NCBI GenBank assembly: GCA_014360565.1
Contig: JACIXH010000024.1
Span: forward strand, 1-39,062
Length of the DNA stretch: 39,062 nucleotides
Source of the DNA: Nocardia sp.
Lineage (GTDB): Bacteria > Actinomycetota > Actinomycetes > Mycobacteriales > Mycobacteriaceae
Reading direction: 5' to 3'
Shown here one piece after another: positions 1 to 8,485 of this stretch. Positions within the stretch are counted from its first letter, which is position 1. Every line of letters begins with the position of its first letter. A model generated the notes under the pieces. That model was not told where the DNA came from. It made no database searches and saw only the letters and a list, made by a program, of their open reading frames with translations. A program made the position numbers and the translations under genes.

Positions 1-2557
<2,557 letters not shown>

Positions 2558-2646
2558 GGTGTCCCCCTCCTGGCGAGCTGTACCTGTAGCCGCTGTCTCG
2601 TGTCCGGCTTCGCAGCACCTTCCGCGACGATGCTGAGCAGCTGAAA

Positions 2647-3192
2647 CTATACGTTCGGTCCGGCAACGCCTTCCGGACGCGCGATTGTGTACGCGGCGGT
2701 CCACGGAAGCGCGACGGCCGACAGCACGAGCGCGCCGAACAGTGCTCCCGAAAGCGCTGCTGCCCAACTGTGATTCACGATCGCCGTCACCGCGCCGGGT
2801 ACCCCGCCCAAGCCGATCAGAATCGAACGAGCCACGGATTCGTCAGCGAACCAGTGGATCCCGTACTCCGAGTCGTAGTTCACGAGCGCCGAGATCAGTC
2901 CGAGCACCCCGAGGAACAGTTGCGCGCCGGCCGCGACCACGATCGCCCATCGCCCCGATTCGTCGCGCCGCGCCAAAAGCACACCGCCGTAAGCGAACGC
3001 GAACATCGCCACCAGCGCGCCGAGCGTGGTGAACAGCGTCAGTGAGTCGTCCAGCTCGCCCGGGTCGCGCAGAAACGACCGCACGAGAACAACGGCGCCC
3101 ACGAGGTTCGCGGCGGCGGCGACCCCCGCGAGGCACACAGCGGCGATCGCCGCCACCTCACCGCTCTTCGATTTCGTCTCCAGCACGACCAT
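2647..3192 (-). CDS. Four-helix membrane protein (array member 3)
   Basis: Hypothetical 181-residue integral membrane protein with four hydrophobic segments and no Gly/Tyr-rich N terminus. The inter-helix landmark is present in weakened form (VLLARRDESGRW). The C-terminal GRW motif is lost and the tail is short (RPEGVAGPNV). Helices 3-4 are separated by an extracytoplasmic-type loop rich in aromatic and acidic residues (YDSEYGIHWFADE). The ATG at 3192 follows a G-rich ribosome site. The size, topology and position argue that it is a diverged duplicate, but the similarity is topological rather than strong in sequence. Confidence 0.75.
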   Translation of the reverse strand: MVVLETKSKSGEVAAIAAVCLAGVAAAANLVGAVVLVRSFLRDPGELDDSLTLFTTLGALVAMFAFAYGGVLLARRDESGRWAIVVAAGAQLFLGVLGLISALVNYDSEYGIHWFADESVARSILIGLGGVPGAVTAIVNHSWAAALSGALFGALVLSAVALPWTAAYTIARPEGVAGPNV

Positions 3193-3271
3193 CCCCCGAC
3201 CGTAGCGCCATCAGCCGCGCCGTACCGAGTTCGATCACCAGGCGCGGCGCGCGGACGGCCACCACCGCGAC

Positions 3272-3685
3272 CTAGCGCGTGATGGTCCAGCGCCGCGTCA
3301 GCTCGCTCAGACTCAGCGCGAGGATCACCACATTGAGTGCCAGCCAGCCGTCCAGCGGCCCGAATCGCCACCCATGACTGGCCCCGTTGAGCACGATGAC
3401 CAGCAAAGTCGCGCACGCCATCACCGACGTCACGGTGATCAGCACGCGTCTGCCCAGCATCCGCCGGCGCAACAGCAATACCGCCCCCAGCAGATACACC
3501 ACCCCGAGCCCGCCGACGATCCCCGCGCCCACGTAGTCGAGGTCGATCTCGCGCCCGAGCGCCCGCAGTACGGAGGTAGCCGTGCCCACGAAGATTCCCG
3601 CCACGCCGACCAGCACCCCCAGCCAGCCCGCGATCAGCGCGGTCACCGCGCGCGAAGGCCCCTCCGACCGCACCTGCTCCACCAC
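3272..3685 (-). CDS. Small four-helix membrane protein (array member 4)
   Basis: A 137-residue membrane protein made of little more than four hydrophobic segments. It keeps the array landmarks VLLLRRRMLGRR between helices 2 and 3 and TRRWTITR at the extreme C terminus, matching the GRW tail of members 1 and 2. It begins with tandem GTG codons; the first, at 3685, is used here because a G-rich ribosome site precedes it. It lies 27 bases downstream of member 5 on the same strand. Function unknown. Confidence 0.75.
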   Translation of the reverse strand: MVEQVRSEGPSRAVTALIAGWLGVLVGVAGIFVGTATSVLRALGREIDLDYVGAGIVGGLGVVYLLGAVLLLRRRMLGRRVLITVTSVMACATLLVIVLNGASHGWRFGPLDGWLALNVVILALSLSELTRRWTITR

Positions 3686-3712
3686 TGTCCCCGCTATTTG
3701 TCGACGTCGCCG

Positions 3713-4267
3713 TCAGTTATACGGCGGAACCGCCGGGCGCGGGGTGTTCAACGCTGTGAGCTGGGTGTTCGGGTGCGACTGGACCCAGCGATTCGTCGCC
3801 GGGAGCAGCGCCGTGACCAGCATCACCACGCAACCGAGCGCCAACACGACGGACATGATCGTCGAAGAGGTCCGCGTGGCTGTGAAAAGGGGAGCGAGGC
3901 AGACGAAGATCCCCAAGCCGCTACCGATGGTCACCATCGTGAGCCCCGCCGGGCGCCGAGCGAGCAGCAGCGCCCCACCCAGGCCGAGCAACACGGCGAA
4001 AACGGCGCCGATCCCCAGTTCGAGCTGGTTCTCCACCTGCATCCCATCCCAGTCGACGTCGTACTGGGGATTGCGCATTTTCTCCACTACCCGCAGACCG
4101 CTGTACCCGGTCTGCACCCAGACCAGCCCGAACAGGCCACCGACGAGACCACCGATTCCCGCGATCACTGCCGATCCGGGCGGCGTCGAGTCCATGCGTT
4201 GCGGTTGCGGCAAGCCTTGCGGCCCGTGCTGAAAGTTCAATGTTCCCCCCGAATTATTCGCCGACAT
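3713..4267 (-). CDS. Four-helix membrane protein (array member 5, first gene of the array)
   Basis: A 184-residue membrane protein, 5'-most gene of the five-gene set. A polar Asn/Gln/Pro-rich N terminus (about 30 residues) is followed by helix 1, a long loop containing YDVDWDGMQVENQ, and three more hydrophobic segments. The landmark ALLLARRPAG lies after helix 2 and ATNRWVQSHPNTQ after helix 4, followed by a Pro-rich end (PRPAVPPYN) resembling the Tyr-ending tails of members 1 and 2. ATG start at 4267. A promoter for the whole array is expected between 4268 and about 4330, but I cannot point to convincing -35/-10 boxes. Confidence 0.8.
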   Translation of the reverse strand: MSANNSGGTLNFQHGPQGLPQPQRMDSTPPGSAVIAGIGGLVGGLFGLVWVQTGYSGLRVVEKMRNPQYDVDWDGMQVENQLELGIGAVFAVLLGLGGALLLARRPAGLTMVTIGSGLGIFVCLAPLFTATRTSSTIMSVVLALGCVVMLVTALLPATNRWVQSHPNTQLTALNTPRPAVPPYN

Positions 4268-4331
4268 AGTGCGGCAACGATGACCGCAGAGCCAGAAGGA
4301 GCGTACTCACAATGACATCTGAGGGACGGCG

Positions 4332-4368
4332 CAACCGCGCTCGGACCCTCACGGTCCGAGCGCGGTTG
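4332..4368. terminator. 16-bp perfect hairpin, likely terminator of the TipA-like gene
   Basis: Positions 4332-4347 and 4353-4368 are perfectly complementary (CAACCGCGCTCGGACC and its complement) with a 5-base loop. It lies 36 bases beyond the stop codon of the minus-strand TipA-like gene. There is no run of T on either side, so it is either a U-tract-less actinobacterial terminator or an RNA processing/attenuation structure. Confidence 0.65.
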
Positions 4369-4403
4369 TCACCTCGTCAGCCGTCCGCATACCCGGCAGT
4401 TCT

Positions 4404-5162
4404 TCAGGCCGGATGCGCTGCGGCGTAGGCCCGGAAGGCTTCCAGGATGTACTCGGCGGTGCCCGCTCCGTGCACGTCGTAGTTCTTCCGGAAGCGCGGG
4501 TCGGCGACATACATCTCGCCGAGTCCGAGCAGGTACTCGTTGGTCACCGGCTTGCCCTGCGTGCCGTCCCCGAGCCACGCACGGTGGCGGGCAACGATCG
4601 CCTGGACTTCGGTGCCGTCAACGGGAAGCCCAGCGGCAGCGGCCTTTCCGAAGTCGGCGGCGATGTCGCGCTGGGCCTGCAAGAACGACGACTTGTCGTC
4701 CTCGGTCAGCGAACGCCACCAGCGATCGCCGCTCTCGTACGCGTCCTTTCCCCAGCGCTCGGTGACTTCGTCTTTGTACTGCGTGTGGTCGAAACCGTCG
4801 AAAACCTCTGCGGCCATGAGTGGTTCGCCTCTTTCTGTCTTTCGCAAAGTGGTCGACACCGATTCGATCTGGCGCGCCACCCGACCCTGTTGCTGCCGAA
4901 GCAGTTCCAGGTGGGTGCGCAACGCACCGGCGGTGTCCTGTTCACCGGCGAGAACCTCGGCGATCACGGGGAGGCCGAGGCCGAGTTCGCGCAGCAGCAG
5001 TATTCGCTGCAGTCGAACCAGAGAGGTCTGGTCGTAATAGCGGTACCCGGTGGCCCCGATCCGGCTCGGTTCCAGCAGTCCGAGCTGCCCATAGTGGCGC
5101 AACGTGCGACTGGTGGTGCCCGCGGCTTTCGCGAGGTCCTGAATGGACCATTCACCCACCAT
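4404..5162 (-). CDS. TipA-like MerR-family regulator with TipAS ligand-binding domain
   Basis: Transcription activator of the TipAL type: a MerR winged helix-turn-helix (residues 1-70, WSIQDLAKAAGTTSRTLRHY and GYRYYD), a coiled-coil dimerisation helix (75-110), and a C-terminal TipAS drug-recognition domain (116-252, with FDHTQYKDEV, RWWRSL and MYVADPRFRKNYD). Length 252 equals the usual 253 of TipAL. Met116 (codon 4815-4817) is preceded by AAAGAGG, ten bases away, so a free TipAS domain could be made by internal initiation, as known for S. lividans tipA. The protein contains no cysteine, whereas TipA captures thiopeptides covalently through a cysteine; a different or non-covalent ligand is inferred. 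The start at 5162 follows a GGGAG site. A MerR-type dyad lies 40 bases upstream, implying autoregulation. Confidence 0.93.
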   Translation of the reverse strand: MVGEWSIQDLAKAAGTTSRTLRHYGQLGLLEPSRIGATGYRYYDQTSLVRLQRILLLRELGLGLPVIAEVLAGEQDTAGALRTHLELLRQQQGRVARQIESVSTTLRKTERGEPLMAAEVFDGFDHTQYKDEVTERWGKDAYESGDRWWRSLTEDDKSSFLQAQRDIAADFGKAAAAGLPVDGTEVQAIVARHRAWLGDGTQGKPVTNEYLLGLGEMYVADPRFRKNYDVHGAGTAEYILEAFRAYAAAHPA

Positions 5163-5201
5163 GACCCGCTCCCTTTCTCGTCGGTATCTCCACTCTGCAA
5201 G

Positions 5202-5216
5202 TTGACGCTACGTCAA
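5202..5216. promoter_or_regulatory. MerR-type operator dyad upstream of the TipA-like gene
   Basis: TTGACG-cta-CGTCAA is a perfect 6-3-6 inverted repeat. On the minus strand it follows an overlapping TTGACT (candidate -35 element, 5217-5222). MerR regulators bind such dyads inside an over-long (about 19 bp) promoter spacer; the -10 here is weak. It begins directly after the stop codon of the EamA gene. Confidence 0.65.
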
Positions 5217-5218
5217 AG

Positions 5219-6148
5219 TCAAGCGCCGGCGGGAACGCGTGCCGGGGCGGCGGGCGCTGCCGGGCCTACCGCTGACGACCGCGGCGGGATCTGGCCGAGC
5301 ACGGTGCCTGCGAGCGCGACGGCGAGGCCGATGATCTGCAGCGCGGTCAGCGCCTGGCCCAGTGCGATCCAGCCGATCACCGCGGCCGAGACCGGGCTGA
5401 GCAGGCCGAGGAACGCGACCGAAGTCGCGGGCACGCGCGAGATTCCACGCAACCACAGCCAGTAGGCCAGTGCGGTGCCGATGATGCCGAGGTACAGGTA
5501 GCCGCCGACAGCCTGTCCGTCGAGGGCGGGCGGCGCGCCTTCGAGCACCAGCGCGAGCGGTGCGATGAACAGCCCGCCCGCGGTGAGCTGCCAGCCGGTC
5601 ATCGCCAGCGGACCCACACCGTCGGGGCGACCCCACTTCTTGGTGAGCACGGTTCCGGCCGCCATCGACGCCGCACCGGCGAGCCCGGCGACCACTCCGA
5701 TCAGGTCGAGTTCAGCAGTGCCACGCAGGACAACCAGCGAGACGCCGAATACGCCGATGACGCCCGCGATCACCTTTCGCCTGGTCGGCGCCTCGGCCAG
5801 CAGCATCGCGGCGAATCCGAGCGCGAACATCGGCGCGACCGCCCCGAGCACGCCGGCGACGCCACCGGGCAGGCGATACGCGGCCAGGAACAACAGCGGG
5901 AAGAACGCGCCGATATTGAGCACGCCGAGCACCGCGGCCCGGCCCAGCCACTTGCCGTGCGGCAGCACCCTGGTCAGCGCGAGCAGCACCAGCCCGGCGG
6001 GGAGCGCGCGCATGAGCGCGGTGAACAGAGGCCGGTCAGGAGGCAGGAGTTCGGTGGTGACGGCGTAGGTCGAACCCCACACGATCGGGGTGAGAGCGGT
6101 GAGCGCGAGGGTGCCCGCGTAGGCGGTCGGGCGGGTTGCGGTCGTCAT
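5219..6148 (-). CDS. EamA/DMT-family drug-metabolite exporter
   Basis: A 309-residue inner-membrane transporter of the drug/metabolite (EamA, RhaT/YedA-like) superfamily with ten predicted helices in two five-helix repeats. Family marks: TPIVWGSTYAV in helix 1, ALMRALPAGLVLL in helix 2, LGIIGTALAYWLWLRGI and FLGLLSPVSAAVIGW in the second repeat. Members export amino acids, metabolites or drugs; the substrate cannot be told. The frame opens with a GTG at 6154, but that codon overlaps the AGGAG ribosome site, so the ATG at 6148, five bases after it, is the better start. It is divergent from a MarR regulator 103 bases away and probably its target. The TipA-like gene follows on the same strand after 56 bases. 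Confidence 0.92.
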   Translation of the reverse strand: MTTATRPTAYAGTLALTALTPIVWGSTYAVTTELLPPDRPLFTALMRALPAGLVLLALTRVLPHGKWLGRAAVLGVLNIGAFFPLLFLAAYRLPGGVAGVLGAVAPMFALGFAAMLLAEAPTRRKVIAGVIGVFGVSLVVLRGTAELDLIGVVAGLAGAASMAAGTVLTKKWGRPDGVGPLAMTGWQLTAGGLFIAPLALVLEGAPPALDGQAVGGYLYLGIIGTALAYWLWLRGISRVPATSVAFLGLLSPVSAAVIGWIALGQALTALQIIGLAVALAGTVLGQIPPRSSAVGPAAPAAPARVPAGA

Positions 6149-6160
6149 GTTCACTCCTGA

Positions 6161-6235
6161 TTGATAATCTCAACATTGAAATATCTACCGGGCAAAGTAT
6201 CTCTGCGTCAAGTAGATGAACGTTGAGAGTTTCAA
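6161..6235. promoter_or_regulatory. Divergent EamA/MarR promoters with paired TTGA-N5-TCAA operators
   Basis: Two 13-bp sites occur: TTGATAATCTCAA (6161-6173) and TTGAGAGTTTCAA (6223-6235), each a TTGA-N5-TCAA palindrome and differing at two bases when aligned on opposite strands. Candidate promoters lie between them. For EamA (minus strand): TTGACG (6206-6211), 18 bp, TAGATA (6182-6187). For marR (plus strand): TTGAAA (6176-6181), 16 bp, TATCTC (6198-6203). Each operator sits downstream of one promoter, the usual layout for MarR repression of itself and a divergent target. Confidence 0.7.
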
Positions 6236-6251
6236 CCGAGAGGGAAATGAG

Positions 6252-6752
6252 ATGCGCGACGCGGTCGACCTGATCATCGAGCACTGGAACATCGAACGCC
6301 CGGATGTCGACGTGTCACCGATGGCGATCGTCGGCCGGATCACCCGGCTCTCGCGCGTCCTCGAACAGGAACTGAAGCGCTTCTTCGCAGGTCACGGGCT
6401 GGAGTTCTGGGAGTTCGACGTCCTGGCCACGCTGCGCCGATCCGGCGGCGACACCGGCCTCACCGCCGGTTCGCTCAATCGCGCCGCCATGGTCACTTCG
6501 GGCGCCATCACCAATCGCATTGACCGCCTGGCCGCGAAGAACCTGGTCCGGCGCGCCCCCTCCCCCGACGATCGCCGCTCGGTCTTCGTTCAGCTCACCG
6601 CCGAGGGCCGCGAACTCGTCGACCGGCTGCTGCCGCTGCACGTCGCCAACGAGCAGCGACTGCTCTCCGCGCTCGGCGCCACCGACCGCGAGCAGCTGGC
6701 CGACCTGTTGCGCACCCTGGCTGTCGCAGTCGACGACGTCACGCTCGACTGA
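6252..6752 (+). CDS. MarR-family transcriptional regulator
   Basis: A 166-residue dimeric winged-helix repressor. Helices around PMAIVGRITRLSRVLEQELKR form the dimer/ligand region. The DNA-binding part is FDVLATLRRSGG, LTAGSLNRAAMVTSGAITNR (recognition helix) and the wing RRAPSPDDRRSVFVQLT with its typical DDRR. The frame is open from an ATG at 6216, but the ATG at 6252 follows GAGAGGGA by six bases, and the operator-like palindrome at 6223-6235 would otherwise lie inside the coding region. It probably represses the divergent EamA exporter and itself, with release by a small aromatic or antibiotic-like ligand (inference from family). Confidence 0.93.
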   Translation: MRDAVDLIIEHWNIERPDVDVSPMAIVGRITRLSRVLEQELKRFFAGHGLEFWEFDVLATLRRSGGDTGLTAGSLNRAAMVTSGAITNRIDRLAAKNLVRRAPSPDDRRSVFVQLTAEGRELVDRLLPLHVANEQRLLSALGATDREQLADLLRTLAVAVDDVTLD

Positions 6753-6783
6753 CCGGACGGCACTGGGCCGCCGGGATACGCAG

Positions 6784-8268
6784 CTACTCCCCGTCGTGCA
6801 CGCCGGGAACCGAGCCCGGATCCACGGGGCCGTACTCGGGGTGCGCCCCCTCGCCGGGCGCAGCGGCGGGAATCACCGGACCGTGCACCGGCTCGCCCCT
6901 GACTTCGGCATCCGAAGGGAACTGCACACCCTGCGGGTTCTCAGGTGAAACAGTCTGTGGTACACCGTCTTCCGGCGTCTTCAGGCCGGGAAGGCCGGAC
7001 GCCGTCGCGGGCAACTGATCACCGGCGTCCGGGACGAGTTGGAGCAGCGTCGAGAAGTCGACCACCTGCGCGCCGAGAGTCTGCGTCGCGACGATCACCC
7101 CGTTGGTGTACAGCCGATACGTGCCCGCTCGTTGCGGCAGCAGCATTTCCGGTCCGATCGGCTCGCCCACCGTGCTGTCGGCCCCGCCGATCCGCCGGTA
7201 CTCGGTGTCGATCACCGACTCGCCCGCCAGCGCCTCGATGGTCAGATCGGGCTGTACCGATGGCGCGGGAATCGCTGGCGCGGGCGCGGATTCGACCAGG
7301 TCGCTGGGGGCCGGTCCGACCTCGAAGGTCTGGATATCGGCGGGCCTACCGCCGTCGGGAGCCGCCGAGTATTCCGAGCGCAGGATCTGCCCGTCGCGCA
7401 GTAACACGGTGCCCGTTGTCGCGGCTACGGCCTCGGTGCTGCGCGAATCCTCTTTCACGGTACCGGGATAGGCCTGACAGTCGGTGGTGTCGCAGGTCTG
7501 CGCGTAGGCGTAGCGGCTCTCGGCCAGCGCGTAGGAGCGGGCCGCGATCGCCTGTGCGCGTAGGGCTTCGAAGGCGCCCTGGTCGGCCCAGTTGGCCTGC
7601 ATTTCCGCGGGCAGCACGCCCGCGAGGTAGTCGTCGACGTCCACCTGATTGACGGTGCGATAGGACTCGCCGTCGAGTACCACGCCCAGCGCGCCGCGGT
7701 AACCGGTGCCGCCGCAGAGGGTCAGATGTTCATCGGCCGGCCTGCCCGCACCGGCGCCGACCGGATAGACGAACGGATCGTCGGTCGAGTCCTGCCACAA
7801 CACTTCTCCGTCGCAGCCCGCGGTCACCACCACGTTCGCACCGCCATCGGGCAGGGGCGTGAGATGAGCCGCGTCGCCGGGGCCGATCATGCGACCGGCG
7901 ACCTGCGCGCCTGCGGCAGCGAAGGTGTCGAGGGTCGCGTCGTCCTGCGCCTGGAGCCGCACACCGATCGTTGTCGGGCCGATTTGCCCGAGGTCTGCGC
8001 CGGGGTAGTAGTGGCCGAGAATCTCCTCGGCCGACCAGCCCGCCCGCGCGTTGTCGAAGGCGCCGACCTGGCTCATGCCGCGACCGTGGCCGGCGCCGAC
8101 TGTCGGCGTGACCTGGCCCGGCAGGATCTGCCACAGCCCGATCGCGCCTGCCAGGGCCAGCACAGTGCCACTCACCAGTACCGGCAGCGGTACGGCCCGG
8201 ACGAGCGGTACGGCCCGGCGACGGGTGCCACGGCCGGTTCTACGGGCGATCAAAGTGTCCGCTCTCAT
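6784..8268 (-). CDS. SpoIID/LytB-domain peptidoglycan protein with C-terminal LGFP-like repeat
   Basis: Predicted exported cell-wall protein of 494 residues. A basic N terminus and one hydrophobic segment (residues 28-48) serve as signal or anchor. Next come the SpoIID motif GHGRGMSQVGAF (60-71) with ILGHYYPG (83-90), then the core VDVDDYLAGVLPAEM (209-223), EALRAQAIAARSYAL (234-248) and TCDTTDCQAYPG. Glu222 aligns with the catalytic glutamate of SpoIID, a lytic transglycosylase acting on denuded glycan. The GHG motif lies before the core, whereas in B. subtilis SpoIID it lies at the end. An LGFP-like unit (IGGADSTVGEPIGPE) follows, then a Pro-rich tail. It is divergent from the amidase gene, suggesting joint control of envelope remodelling. 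The usual serine-rich SSTGG patch is replaced by SAAPDGG, so activity is not certain. Confidence 0.9.
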   Translation of the reverse strand: MRADTLIARRTGRGTRRRAVPLVRAVPLPVLVSGTVLALAGAIGLWQILPGQVTPTVGAGHGRGMSQVGAFDNARAGWSAEEILGHYYPGADLGQIGPTTIGVRLQAQDDATLDTFAAAGAQVAGRMIGPGDAAHLTPLPDGGANVVVTAGCDGEVLWQDSTDDPFVYPVGAGAGRPADEHLTLCGGTGYRGALGVVLDGESYRTVNQVDVDDYLAGVLPAEMQANWADQGAFEALRAQAIAARSYALAESRYAYAQTCDTTDCQAYPGTVKEDSRSTEAVAATTGTVLLRDGQILRSEYSAAPDGGRPADIQTFEVGPAPSDLVESAPAPAIPAPSVQPDLTIEALAGESVIDTEYRRIGGADSTVGEPIGPEMLLPQRAGTYRLYTNGVIVATQTLGAQVVDFSTLLQLVPDAGDQLPATASGLPGLKTPEDGVPQTVSPENPQGVQFPSDAEVRGEPVHGPVIPAAAPGEGAHPEYGPVDPGSVPGVHDGE

Positions 8269-8409
8269 ACTGCGCTCCCACGGTTTCGCTGTTCGACCGG
8301 CGGAGCTCGCGTCGGCATGTCGTCGTCGCCTAGCGGGATCCGAGGGCTACATTCGAGCAATCACATAACTCTCGAGTTGAGGTTGAGATGTGTGACGTAT
8401 GTTAACTAG

Positions 8410-8444
8410 TGTGATGCGTGAGGTTAGAGGAAGCAAGCATCACA
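8410..8444. promoter_or_regulatory. Inverted repeat in the divergent cell-wall promoter region
   Basis: TGTGATGC (8410-8417) and GCATCACA (8437-8444) are perfect 8-bp arms separated by 19 bases, 41 bases before the amidase start. Further TGTGA/TCACA half-sites occur at about 8361 and 8391. It could be a regulator site or an mRNA leader hairpin. The rest of 8269-8485 holds no gene. Confidence 0.4.
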
Positions 8445-8485
8445 TGCGTGGATAAACACGAGCTCGACCCTGATAGGAGTCGCAC

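Noticed and set aside
2558..2767. N-terminal extension of array member 2
   Set aside because: The strong AGGAGGGGG site directly before the GTG at 2557 and the MGYP-like beginning shared with member 1 favour the shorter protein.
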